A stretch of DNA of 64,000 bases, taken from the NCBI RefSeq assembly GCF_014698795.1, contig NZ_JACJTR010000015.1, positions 1 to 64,000 on the forward strand. The letters are read 5' to 3'. The DNA comes from Nostoc sp. FACHB-892 (GTDB taxonomy: Bacteria; Cyanobacteriota; Cyanobacteriia; Cyanobacteriales; Nostocaceae). Made by a program: the position numbers and the translations under genes. The notes below the pieces were generated by a model, which did no database searches, was not told the origin of the DNA, and saw only the letters and a program-made list of their open reading frames with translations. Positions 44,281 through 52,503 of the stretch are shown in pieces (position 1 is the first letter of the stretch; every line of letters starts with the position of its first letter).

Positions 44281-45567
44281 TTGTGCTTCAAACTACAAAA
44301 ATTGTTAAAACAACTGACTAATACCATATTTCCAGCCTCAGTCTTCCGACTAGACAGTGGTTTAACTTTTATTCATCAAGAAATTCCCACTACTCCTGTA
44401 GTTGTGGCGGATGTTTGGGTGCGTGCTGGAGCAAGCCTAGAGCCAGAACCGTGGTTCGGCATGGCACACTTTTTAGAACACATGATTTTTAAAGGTACGG
44501 CGACGCTACCCCCTGGAATGTTCGATTCCAAAGTTGAAAACCGGGGTGGCGTGAGTAATGCGGCGACAAGCTATGATTATGCTCATTATTCACTCACCAC
44601 AGCTGCCCCTTATTTAAAAGATACTCTGCCTTACTTGGGAGAACTACTGCTCAATGCGGCAATTCCAGAAGATGAATTTAGCCGCGAACGGGACGTGGTG
44701 CTAGAGGAAATTCGCTCTTGTCAGGATGATTCCGACTGGATAGGATTTCAAGCTCTGATTCAAAGCGTTTATCCGCATCACCCTTATGGACGTTCGGTGC
44801 TGGGTACTGAGCAGGAACTGATGCAGCAATCACCAGAAGCAATGCGCTGTTTTCACCACGCCCACTATCAGCCGGAAAACATGACGGTGGTAATTGCCGG
44901 GGGTATAGCCCAGGAATCAGCTTGGGAAATGGTAAATCATTCATTTGCTGATTTTGCCGAACGCTCTAATTGTCCGCAGTTTGAGAAAGTGACAAAGCCA
45001 ACGATAACAGGAATTCACCGTCAAGAACTGTGTTTACCACGCATAGAGCAAGCGCGATTGTTGATGGCGTGGCTGGTACCTGGAGTAGAAGAAATCCGCG
45101 CTGGCTTTGGTTTAGATTTATTGTCGGTGTTATTGGCAGAAGGTCGAACTTCGCGTTTAGTGCGCGATTTACGAGAAGATTTGCAATTGGTACAAGGAAT
45201 TTGCAGTAATTTTTCTCTACAACGAGAATCGAGTTTATTTACAATTACTGCCTGGTTAGAACCAGAAAATCTGGAGGAAGTTGAGTCCTTGATTTGCGCT
45301 CACTTAGATGATTTGCAGACTAGAGGAATTAGCGAACAGGAACTTGCTCGTACACGCAGGCTGTTATGTAACGAGTATGCGTTTTCTACCGAAACGCCCA
45401 ATCAGCTTACAGGGCTTTATGGATACTACAATACCATTGCCCAAGCTGAATTAGCTGTGACATATCCGCAGCAGATTCAGTCTTTTGATGCCCAAGAACT
45501 GCAAAAATTAGCTAAACAGTATCTTTCGCCGCAGAATTATGCGGTTACTGTACTTAAACCGTGTTAG
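44281..45567 (+). CDS. M16-family zinc peptidase (active subunit)
   Basis: A 428-residue insulinase/processing-peptidase family protein. The inverted zinc motif is intact: MAHFLEHMIFKGT near residues 61-73 (HxxEH), with the downstream glutamate in REVVLEEI-like ERDVVLEEIRSCQDD near 139-153. It should be the catalytic half of a heterodimer with the following gene, as in MPP-like and PqqF/YmxG-type pairs. The N-terminal start is uncertain: TTG 44281 opens the frame, no ATG is available before HFLEHM, and there is no clear ribosome-binding site. Confidence 0.92.
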   Translation: MCFKLQKLLKQLTNTIFPASVFRLDSGLTFIHQEIPTTPVVVADVWVRAGASLEPEPWFGMAHFLEHMIFKGTATLPPGMFDSKVENRGGVSNAATSYDYAHYSLTTAAPYLKDTLPYLGELLLNAAIPEDEFSRERDVVLEEIRSCQDDSDWIGFQALIQSVYPHHPYGRSVLGTEQELMQQSPEAMRCFHHAHYQPENMTVVIAGGIAQESAWEMVNHSFADFAERSNCPQFEKVTKPTITGIHRQELCLPRIEQARLLMAWLVPGVEEIRAGFGLDLLSVLLAEGRTSRLVRDLREDLQLVQGICSNFSLQRESSLFTITAWLEPENLEEVESLICAHLDDLQTRGISEQELARTRRLLCNEYAFSTETPNQLTGLYGYYNTIAQAELAVTYPQQIQSFDAQELQKLAKQYLSPQNYAVTVLKPC

Positions 45568-45599
45568 CCATTGGAGATTGGGCATGGGACATTAGTTTT

Positions 45600-45639
45600 T
45601 GACAAATGACAAATGACAAAGGACAAAGGACAAATGACA
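45600..45639 (+). repeat. ACAAATG repeats across the start of the second M16 gene
   Basis: GACAAATGACAAATGACAAAGGACAAAGGACAAATGACAA: five tandem GACAAAT/GACAAAG heptamers. They create three ATG codons (45606, 45613, 45634) in front of or within the following gene; only the last two are in its frame. Confidence 0.7.
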
Positions 45640-46905
45640 ACCTTGCTGCAAAAATCACCTATCCATCGCACCGTATTGAACAATGGCATTGTGGTGCTGG
45701 TGGCAGAGAATCCTGCTGCGGACATTATTGCGGCACGAATCTTTGTGCGTGCCGGTAGTTGTAACGAAAACCGGGAGCAAGCAGGGTTGGCACATTTGCT
45801 ATCAGCAGTGATGACAAAGGGATGCGATGGACTTTCTAGTTTGGAAATTGCGGAAAAAGTCGAGTCTGTAGGGGCGAGTTTGAGTGCAGATGCTGGCAGT
45901 GATTATTTTTTACTATCTTTCAAAACGGTAACATCTGATTTTGGAGAAATTTTAACATTGGCAGGGCAGATTTTGCGATCGCCTACTTTTCCCGAAACTC
46001 AAGTGGAATTAGAACGGCGTTTAGCACTCCAAGATATTCGTTCCCAAAAAGAGCAACCGTTCAATGTTGCCTTTGAACAAATGCGGCAGGTAATGTACCA
46101 AAATCATCCCTACTCCATGTCAGTGCTGGGAGATGAAACCACCATGAGCCGCTTAACTCGTGCAGATTTAGTGGAGTATCACCAAACTTATTTTCGTCCA
46201 GATAATGTAGTAATTAGTATTGCTGGTAGAGTCACACCCACAGATGCAGCAGCGTTGGTAGAAGAAGTTTTTGCTGATTGGCAAGCGCCAGCCCAAGCAC
46301 TACCAGTACTGAATTTACCTGAGATTAGGGTGGAACCGCAGGTAAGGATTAAGCCAATACAGACACAACAATCAATCGTGATGCTTGGTTATTTGGGAAC
46401 CTCGGTGAGTTCTGTTGACTATGCCGCCCTGAAGTTGCTGTGTACCTACTTGGGAAATGGGCTTTCTAGCCGCTTGTTTGTCGAATTGCGGGAAAAGCGC
46501 GGTTTAGCTTATGAAGTATCCGCCTTTTATTCTACGAGACTATTTCCAGCCTCATTTGTGGTTTACATGGGTACAGCACCGGAAAATACCACCATTGCCT
46601 TAGAGGGACTACGTACAGAAGTAGATTTATTGTCTACCGTCGAAGTATCCCAAAGCGCACTCCAAGCTGCTAAAAATAAGATATTGGGGCAGTACGCCTT
46701 GGGTAAGCAAACGAATGGGCAAATTGCTCAGATATACGGCTGGTATGAAATTTTGGGTTTAGGAATTGATTTTGACACCAAGTTTCAAGAATTGATTGCG
46801 GCTGTGAGTGCCAAGGATGCGATCGCTTCAGCTCGTAAGTATTTAAAAGAGCCTTACTTGTCTTTGGTTGGTCAAGAAGAAGCAATTAATAGAGCGATCG
46901 CGTAA
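45634..46905 (+). CDS. M16-family peptidase homologue without zinc motif (partner subunit)
   Basis: A 423-residue (from ATG 45634) M16 fold protein. At the position of HxxEH it has GLAHLLSAVMTKG, so the catalytic Glu and second His are lost. The C-terminal R/Y pair typical of the substrate-binding half is present (ELREKRGLAYEVSAFYSTR near 285-303). It should form a dimer with the active subunit encoded 66 bp upstream. Starting at ATG 45613 would add MTKDKGQ, encoded by the heptamer repeats, so I prefer 45634. Confidence 0.9.
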   Translation: MTTLLQKSPIHRTVLNNGIVVLVAENPAADIIAARIFVRAGSCNENREQAGLAHLLSAVMTKGCDGLSSLEIAEKVESVGASLSADAGSDYFLLSFKTVTSDFGEILTLAGQILRSPTFPETQVELERRLALQDIRSQKEQPFNVAFEQMRQVMYQNHPYSMSVLGDETTMSRLTRADLVEYHQTYFRPDNVVISIAGRVTPTDAAALVEEVFADWQAPAQALPVLNLPEIRVEPQVRIKPIQTQQSIVMLGYLGTSVSSVDYAALKLLCTYLGNGLSSRLFVELREKRGLAYEVSAFYSTRLFPASFVVYMGTAPENTTIALEGLRTEVDLLSTVEVSQSALQAAKNKILGQYALGKQTNGQIAQIYGWYEILGLGIDFDTKFQELIAAVSAKDAIASARKYLKEPYLSLVGQEEAINRAIA

Positions 46906-46994
46906 CTGAAAATGTGGAATCGTAAAATGCAGCAGCTGTTTTTTAGAGCAAGCGGCTGTACTATTAGCATGAGAATATTCTGGGAGTAAATTCC

Positions 46995-48062
46995 ATGCAA
47001 AGCAGCCTGACAGCAAGTATTTTGAGTTACTTAAAATTACTAGATCCAACTGTAAATCGCTGTAGAATGGAAAAACGGCAAAAGGGTAGGTGGGCAAAGA
47101 GGTTTAAATCGTTATCAGCCATTGAAATACTCTTGTTCTGCACTACGCCTCTGCTTATTGCCTCAACGGCTGTAGTATCAATAGCAGCGCCACAAAAAAT
47201 TGCCCAAGTAAATCCTGGAAATACTATCAACCGCCCTATCCTCAAAGTTGGTAGCCAAGGTGAACGCGTGGCTGAACTTCAGGCAGCTCTGAAACTTTTG
47301 GGGTTTTACTCTGGTGTGGTAGATGGTACATATACTGAGAATACCGCCAGCGCTGTTTCCCGATTCAAACAAGCAGCTGGCTTAAATCCAGATGGCGTTG
47401 TTGATGCCAGCACTTGGCAACGACTTTTCCCTAATCAACCAGAAGTAGCATCAACTGTCCCTTCATCTCAGTCAAGATTTAACTCAGCTACGAATTTTCC
47501 TGTTCCAACTCAGGCTAGCAACCTCACCAATGTTACAAATCCCAGCCCCCCCAGACAAGCTGTAACACAAGTCCCGACTAACCCCGAACCAAGACCTACT
47601 ACCACAAGACAAGTTCCGACTAGCCCTGAGCCAAGACCTACTACCCCAAAAAAAGCTGTAACACAAGTTGCGACTAGCCCTGAGCCAAGACCTGCTACCC
47701 CAAGAAAAACTACAACTCCAAGCACACAAAAAACGCCGAATCGTCCTACATCAACTACTAGAACTCAGCCAACTACACGGACTGGGCAAACTACTCGAAC
47801 TCAGCCTAAAACAGCTACTCAGCGAACCCCTGGGATTCAATACACCTCAGAAGGATTGCCAATTTTGCGTATAGGATTACGTGGTTCTGAAGTTGTTAAG
47901 TTGCAACAACAATTGAAAAAGCTAGGTTTCTTGAAAGGCGATGCCGATGGAGACTTTGGCGAGACAACTGAGGCAGCTGTGAAAGCAGCACAAAAGCGCT
48001 ATGGTTTAGAAGCTGACGGTGTAGTTGGTGGCTCTACCTGGGAGGCTCTTTTGCGGCGTTAG
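46995..48062 (+). CDS. Secreted protein with two peptidoglycan-binding domains
   Basis: A 355-residue protein. Residues 1-30 are variable; an export segment (IEILLFCTTPLLIASTAVVSIAA) lies near 38-60. Two PG_binding_1 domains flank a linker: ILKVGSQGERVAELQAALKL near 78-97 and ILRIGLRGSEVVKLQQQLKK near 289-308, each ending in GVVDASTWQRL / GVVGGSTWEALL. The ~130-residue linker is made of Pro/Thr/Arg repeats, including three copies of PEPRP(T/A)T. It likely attaches to the cell wall without cutting it. The actual start may be the Met of MEKRQKGRW (residue 26). Confidence 0.9.
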   Translation: MQSSLTASILSYLKLLDPTVNRCRMEKRQKGRWAKRFKSLSAIEILLFCTTPLLIASTAVVSIAAPQKIAQVNPGNTINRPILKVGSQGERVAELQAALKLLGFYSGVVDGTYTENTASAVSRFKQAAGLNPDGVVDASTWQRLFPNQPEVASTVPSSQSRFNSATNFPVPTQASNLTNVTNPSPPRQAVTQVPTNPEPRPTTTRQVPTSPEPRPTTPKKAVTQVATSPEPRPATPRKTTTPSTQKTPNRPTSTTRTQPTTRTGQTTRTQPKTATQRTPGIQYTSEGLPILRIGLRGSEVVKLQQQLKKLGFLKGDADGDFGETTEAAVKAAQKRYGLEADGVVGGSTWEALLRR

Positions 48063-48073
48063 CCTTGCTAAGG

Positions 48074-48115
48074 AGCATCTACTTTGCCTGTAAATAAAGG
48101 CGCGGACAAGATGCT
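48074..48115. terminator. Hairpin after the PG-binding gene
   Basis: AGCATCT ... AGATGCT with an inner TTGCCT/AGGCG stem, followed by TTTAAAG. It is 12 bp behind the stop codon and the probable transcription end. From 48116 to 48430 there is no gene. Confidence 0.5.
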
Positions 48116-48430
48116 TTAAAGTTCTGAACTTATTTCTTTTTTAGAAATCCCCAAAGTACAGAGGTTTTTCAACTTCAATAAACCTCTGTAAAGATTTTGC
48201 GCTTACAGAAATTTTTATGAATTTAATGCGGTACATCCTGCAATAGGATAAAGATACACCGATTAAAAGTATTTCTCTATGCCAGCACTGAAAAATTACA
48301 TTACTTTTGGGCTGAGAGAAAATAATGACAACTTTAAAAGTCAAGCACAAGAACATCTGATAGTGTTACAGATCACAATCGGTAACAGTGAAATTAATTA
48401 AACTTACTGCTAATTCCTCTAAAAAAACTT

Positions 48431-48784
48431 ATGCAACACTTTTTATTAACTTGGCTCGGTACTGCGGTGGCCTTATTTCTTACTGCTAATATCGTTCCGG
48501 GATTCTTTATCAAGAATTTTTTGACTGCCTTGGTTGCTGCCCTTGTTATTGGTTTGGTTAATGCATTTATTAGACCAATTTTACGGATTTTGACATTTCC
48601 GATTACCTTGCTCACCTTTGGTTTATTTACATTAGTGATCAATGCTTTAACCCTTTGGTTAGCAAGTGCCTTAACTCCTGGTTCTGGTTTTGAGATTCGG
48701 GGCTTTTTACCTGCTTTGTTAGGTTCAATTGTGCTAGCTATTGTTTCTAGCGTAATTAACTATTTTTTGAGAGTTGTTGACTAG
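48431..48784 (+). CDS. Phage-holin-like family IV small membrane protein
   Basis: A 117-residue protein with four hydrophobic helices and the family IV (mycobacterial 4 TMS holin) pattern: LLTWLGTAVALFLTANIVPG, ALVIGLVNAFIRPILRILTF and PITLLTFGLFTLVINALTLW. Chromosomal members are common outside phages and no phage gene is nearby, so lysis is unlikely; function unknown. Possible partners are not evident. Confidence 0.9.
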   Translation: MQHFLLTWLGTAVALFLTANIVPGFFIKNFLTALVAALVIGLVNAFIRPILRILTFPITLLTFGLFTLVINALTLWLASALTPGSGFEIRGFLPALLGSIVLAIVSSVINYFLRVVD

Positions 48785-48885
48785 AAAAATTAGTACAGTT
48801 TTGTAATAAGCTGTTTCACGTTTAACTTGCATAACTATGGCGCTCATATTGCCCACCCCACAAGTTTCGACACATTAATTGTTTG

Positions 48886-48912
48886 TAAGGGCACAACATT
48901 GTTGTGCCCCTA
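48886..48912. repeat. Palindromic repeat GGGCACAAC-ATT-GTTGTGCCC
   Basis: Perfect 9-bp arms (48889-48897 and 48901-48909) flanked by TAA and CTAC. The motif TAGGGGCACAAC..GTTGTGCCCCTAC is a recurrent mobile palindrome in cyanobacteria. It lies between convergent genes (holin-like and CbiG), where it can also act as terminator. Confidence 0.65.
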
Positions 48913-48955
48913 CCCATCTGTCGCATTCTTTTTTCAAATTGGTATTAGATGTTTT

Positions 48956-49474
48956 TCACTCTAGCAATTTGGAAGTGGAGGCTTGGACAACAGCTAGTGT
49001 TACCGCTCCTGGTTGCCCTTGTAGCTGGAAACTTTGTTTAGGAACTAAGAATCTCACTTCCAATTCTTCTGTGCTGGGAAAAGTGGAAGCAGTCAACAAT
49101 GGGGTTTGAGTAGCTGCAAGAATAGCAGCTGCCTCTGCTACGCTAGGTGTACCTACTGTGTGGTCGGTAATTGTGGCAGGGTTGGGGACACAGACACAGC
49201 GAAGGATTTGGGCAGAAAAAGTTTTTAGGGGCAAGTTGCGGAGATGGCAAAGTTTTACTAAACCAACTTCTGAGGCTTTAGTGTCAATGGTAGCAAAACC
49301 TGCGAGCGCACTTTCACAAAGTTGATTTTCTCCAAAAGCTTGCTCTATTGCCCAATCAATCAACTGCCATGAGGTTCCATGTTTACAACCGATTCCTACC
49401 CATAAAACCTGTTGCACTTGGTGTATCTCCTGATTAAATTCGTCAGATTTTGATTCACTCCAACAGCCATCCAA
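48956..49474 (-). CDS. Stand-alone CbiG C-terminal domain (cobalamin biosynthesis)
   Basis: A 172-residue protein. From about residue 22 it matches the CbiG C-domain: LWVGIGCKHGTSWQLIDWAI, SALAGFATIDTKASEVGLVK, and GTPSVAEAAAILAAT. Full CbiG opens the lactone of cobalt-precorrin-5A and has extra N-terminal and middle domains, absent here. The start overlaps the 3' end of the upstream Uma2 gene by 20 bp, in another frame. Either this is a genuine lone-domain form or a second copy with altered function. CobT at 9.2 kb serves the same pathway. Confidence 0.82.
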   Translation of the reverse strand: MDGCWSESKSDEFNQEIHQVQQVLWVGIGCKHGTSWQLIDWAIEQAFGENQLCESALAGFATIDTKASEVGLVKLCHLRNLPLKTFSAQILRCVCVPNPATITDHTVGTPSVAEAAAILAATQTPLLTASTFPSTEELEVRFLVPKQSFQLQGQPGAVTLAVVQASTSKLLE

Positions 49475-50060
49475 ATAAATCTCCTAATGTCAGCCTCAAC
49501 TCACTTGCAAAATCTGGCACAGGAAGTAAAGCTTCTAATTCATCCAACATAACTGGCTGTTGATTGCGGATGTACACAAATACCGTTTGTTCTTCTGGAT
49601 CAATCAGCCAACCCATTTGTGTTTCATAATTCAGGCAATGCAGAATATTTTTTGTAACTTTCGTTTGTCTTTGATCGGGCGATAAAATCTCAATAGTCCA
49701 ATCGGGAGCTGCTTGGAAGACGTTGGCAACTTGGCCATTTTCATCACGAGGAATTCTTTGCCAAGTAAACACAGAAACATCTGGTACTATTGATCTTCCG
49801 CCAAAAGTACACCGCAGTTCTGGATACGCTCGTGCAATTCGCTTGGGCTTCACCGCTAAGTTTACAGTGCAAATCATTTCACCTCGGATTGTACTGTGCT
49901 TTCCCTGTGGCATAGGCTTTTGAATAATTTGACTATCTATGTATTCACTAGCGGGCTTGGTTTCTGGTAACATTAAAAACTTTGCTAAAGTTATGTTTTT
50001 TGATGGTGTCCGTACCATTTGCGATCGCCTCCAAGGACTTCCAATTAAAAAAATAATCAA
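49455..50060 (-). CDS. Uma2-family (DUF820) endonuclease-like protein, second copy
   Basis: Another Uma2/PD-(D/E)XK protein: IVPDVSVFTWQRIP near 92 (catalytic D), WTIEILSPDQRQTKVTKNI near 126-144 (E and K), then MGWLIDPEEQTVFVY. The most probable start is MVRTPSKNITL at residue 15 (50018), since the preceding residues look non-native and MIIF has no ribosome-binding site. The C-terminus GDLFGWLLE overlaps the CbiG-domain gene by 20 bp, so both are read on one transcript. Confidence 0.85.
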   Translation of the reverse strand: MIIFLIGSPWRRSQMVRTPSKNITLAKFLMLPETKPASEYIDSQIIQKPMPQGKHSTIRGEMICTVNLAVKPKRIARAYPELRCTFGGRSIVPDVSVFTWQRIPRDENGQVANVFQAAPDWTIEILSPDQRQTKVTKNILHCLNYETQMGWLIDPEEQTVFVYIRNQQPVMLDELEALLPVPDFASELRLTLGDLFGWLLE

Positions 50061-50190
50061 TTGCTATGTATGCAGGCGAGCAGGGGGAAAATAAAAATAT
50101 CATCTGAATAAATTGGGTAATTTATTCTCTAGAAGTCCCCCAACAAAACGCTTTCTTCCAACTCCACCAATTACGAATTACGAATTAGTC

Positions 50191-51954
50191 TTACATCCTC
50201 TCCAGTACCTTAATTCCCAACAAAGATAATCCCAGCTTCAGGGTTCTAGCAGTCAAATCACACAGAATCAAGCGGGATGTTCGCTGCGGTTCCTCCGCCT
50301 CCAATACCTGAACCCCTTGATTGCGGTCATAAAACTGATTAAACTTCTTACTCAGTTCGTACAAATACTCACATAAACGATTAGGCATTAAGTCTTGCTC
50401 TACACTACTGATAACTTCATCCAGTTGAAGTAAATATTTTGCCAACGCTAATTCTGTTTCGTGCTGCAACACGATGGCATTATTTCCCAACTCCTTAAAG
50501 TTAATATCACCCTTGCGGCTAATCCCCTGAATCCGCGCATAAGCATACAGCATATAGGGCGCAGTATTACCTTTAAAATCCAGCATTTTGTCATAGCTGA
50601 AAATATAGTTGCTGGTGCGGTTTTGGCTTAAGTCTGCATACTTAACTGCACTGATTCCAACTACCCTAGCAACTTCATTAATGAATTTTTCAGTTTCTTG
50701 GCGTTCTTCTTCTTGTAATCTGGTTTTTAGGTCAGCATGGGCACGAGAAACAGCTTCATCTAATAAATCGCGTAACCGCACAGTATCTCCAGAACGAGTT
50801 TTGAATTTCTTCCCATCTTCTCCTAACACCAACCCAAAGGGTACATGCACTAATTCCACATCATCGGGAATCCATTCAGCTTTGCGTGCTACTTGGAAAA
50901 ATTGGGCAAAGTGGTTTCCTTGTCCAGCATCTGTTACATAAACTATCCGCTTTGCTTCATCCTGCTGAATCCGGTAGCGGAGGGATGCTAAATCTGTTGT
51001 GGCGTAGTTATAGCCGCCATCTGATTTCTGCACAATTAAAGGTAAAGGTTCACCTTCTCTATTTGTAAACCCTTCCAGAAAAACGCATTTTGCACCTTGG
51101 TTTTCTACCAGTAAACCAGATTTTTCTAAATCTTCCACAACTTTTGGTAGTAAGGGGTTGTAGAAAGATTCGCCGCGTTCAGTTAACTTGATATCCAACA
51201 ACTCATAAATTACTTGAAACTCTTGCCGTGATTGTTCGCACAGCAGTTTCCAAGCATGAAGTGTATCTTCTGCACCTGCTTGTAATCTGACGACTTCTTG
51301 CCGGGCTGTTTCTTGAAAAGCTGCATCTGTATCAAACCGTTGTTTGGCTTTGCGGTAAAAAGAGACTAGATCACCAATGTCTAAAGCATTAGCCGTAGTA
51401 AGCGCGTCTGGGTAAACTTCCCGCAGATAAGCGATTAACATGCCAAACTGCGTACCCCAATCACCCACATGATTTAACCGTAAAACATCGTGTCCTTGAA
51501 ATTCTAAAATCCGGGCGATGGAATCACCAATAATCGTAGAACGCAGGTGTCCTACGTGCATTTCTTTGGCAATATTCGGACTGGAAAAATCCACAATTTC
51601 CCGTTTCGGCGTTTTCGCGGATGGAGCTCCTAACCGGGGATCAGCTTGTATATTGTTTAATTGTGCTTCCAGGTATGCTGTTTTCAGTTTCAGATTGATA
51701 AATCCTGGGCCAGCGATTTCCGGTGGTTCGCAGATTTCGGATACATCTAGTTTCAGGGCGATCGCACCTGCGATCGCTCTTGGTTGCAATCCTAACTTTT
51801 TACTCAGGGATAAAGCCACATTCGCCTGATAATCACCAAATTTAGGATTGCTAGCAGAAACCAAAATTGGATCTACTCCAGCAAAATCAGCGCCAAAAGC
51901 CGCAACTATTGCCTGCTCAAGCTGAACTTTTAGTTTTTCTTGTGTAGCGTTCAT
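50191..51954 (-). CDS. argS: Arginyl-tRNA synthetase
   Basis: A 587-residue class I synthetase. The N-terminal Add-1 domain recognises the tRNA D-loop. The HIGH motif appears as SPNIAKEMHVGHLRSTIIGD near residues 124-143 (HVGH). GDWGTQFGMLI follows. The KMSK equivalent is degenerate, as in most ArgRS, near GEDGKKFKTRSGDTVRL (about 376-392). The DALR anticodon domain forms the C-terminus (VLEAEEPQRTSRLILCDLTA). Complete, single copy here; essential. Confidence 0.97.
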   Translation of the reverse strand: MNATQEKLKVQLEQAIVAAFGADFAGVDPILVSASNPKFGDYQANVALSLSKKLGLQPRAIAGAIALKLDVSEICEPPEIAGPGFINLKLKTAYLEAQLNNIQADPRLGAPSAKTPKREIVDFSSPNIAKEMHVGHLRSTIIGDSIARILEFQGHDVLRLNHVGDWGTQFGMLIAYLREVYPDALTTANALDIGDLVSFYRKAKQRFDTDAAFQETARQEVVRLQAGAEDTLHAWKLLCEQSRQEFQVIYELLDIKLTERGESFYNPLLPKVVEDLEKSGLLVENQGAKCVFLEGFTNREGEPLPLIVQKSDGGYNYATTDLASLRYRIQQDEAKRIVYVTDAGQGNHFAQFFQVARKAEWIPDDVELVHVPFGLVLGEDGKKFKTRSGDTVRLRDLLDEAVSRAHADLKTRLQEEERQETEKFINEVARVVGISAVKYADLSQNRTSNYIFSYDKMLDFKGNTAPYMLYAYARIQGISRKGDINFKELGNNAIVLQHETELALAKYLLQLDEVISSVEQDLMPNRLCEYLYELSKKFNQFYDRNQGVQVLEAEEPQRTSRLILCDLTARTLKLGLSLLGIKVLERM

Positions 51955-52068
51955 ATATAAATTTTATCTGGGAGAGAGAGAATGTAGCTCTGGAAAAGCT
52001 TGATTATTAACTTTAGCATTTCATTTTGAGCCACTTACTCCCCATCACTTACTCTCCTTCTCTTGTAG

Positions 52069-52146
52069 TCTGGTAAACCAAATGTGGATGTGCCAATTGG
52101 TACTCTTAAAAATATCTGGAGACAAGCTCAATTAGAGGAAGACTAA
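52069..52146 (+). pseudogene. hicA toxin remnant (C-terminal 25 codons)
   Basis: The frame ending TAA 52144-52146 reads SGKPNVDVPIGTLKNIWRQ then AQLEED. This is the C-terminus of HicA mRNA interferases (..hPdvpkGTLrsIlrqAgl). A TAG stands directly before it at 52066, and no N-terminal dsRBD-like part with the catalytic His is present. The stop overlaps the ATG of hicB (TAATG), preserving the normal hicAB coupling. The toxin is therefore lost while its antitoxin remains. Confidence 0.7.
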
Positions 52147-52370
52147 TGCGTTATACAGTTGTGATTGAAAAGGGAGAAACTAGTTACGGCGCTTATATCC
52201 CTGATTTACCCGGTTGTGTAGCTGTGGGTGAAACCTTAGAAGAAGTCAAGCAGATGATTGCAGAAGCGATTGAATTTCATCTAGAAGGAATGTTAGAAGA
52301 TGGTTTACCTATTCCTAAACCTACAAGCATCGCTCATGAGGTTGAAGTTGCAAACTACAGCAAAACTTAA
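52146..52370 (+). CDS. hicB: HicB-family antitoxin
   Basis: A 74-residue partial-RNase-H-fold HicB protein: MRYTVVIEKGETSYGAYIPD, LPGCVAVGETLEEVKQMIAE, AIEFHLEGMLEDGLPIPKPT. It lacks the C-terminal DNA-binding domain of larger HicB forms, so autorepression would need another route. It should neutralise a HicA toxin, but the toxin gene upstream is reduced to 25 codons; only the overlap remains. It may act on other HicA copies in the genome, or be a leftover. Confidence 0.92.
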   Translation: MRYTVVIEKGETSYGAYIPDLPGCVAVGETLEEVKQMIAEAIEFHLEGMLEDGLPIPKPTSIAHEVEVANYSKT

Positions 52371-52503
52371 TTATAGGAAACCGCTAAATTAGCTCTAAAC
52401 AATCCTTCTAGAATATTGAAGTCTATGTGATCATGCGATCGCACCGCACTTTTAGGTTACATAACTCATTCACTGTGTAGCTGCAAGTCACACAATAAAT
52501 GAA

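Noticed and set aside
47484..47729. Repeated SWLRASRNL frames on the minus strand
   Set aside because: They are antisense translations of the Pro/Thr-rich repeat linker of the PG-binding protein.
48431..48784. Prophage remnant suggested by the holin-like gene
   Set aside because: Family IV holin-like proteins are common chromosomal genes, and no other phage gene, integrase or attachment site is nearby.
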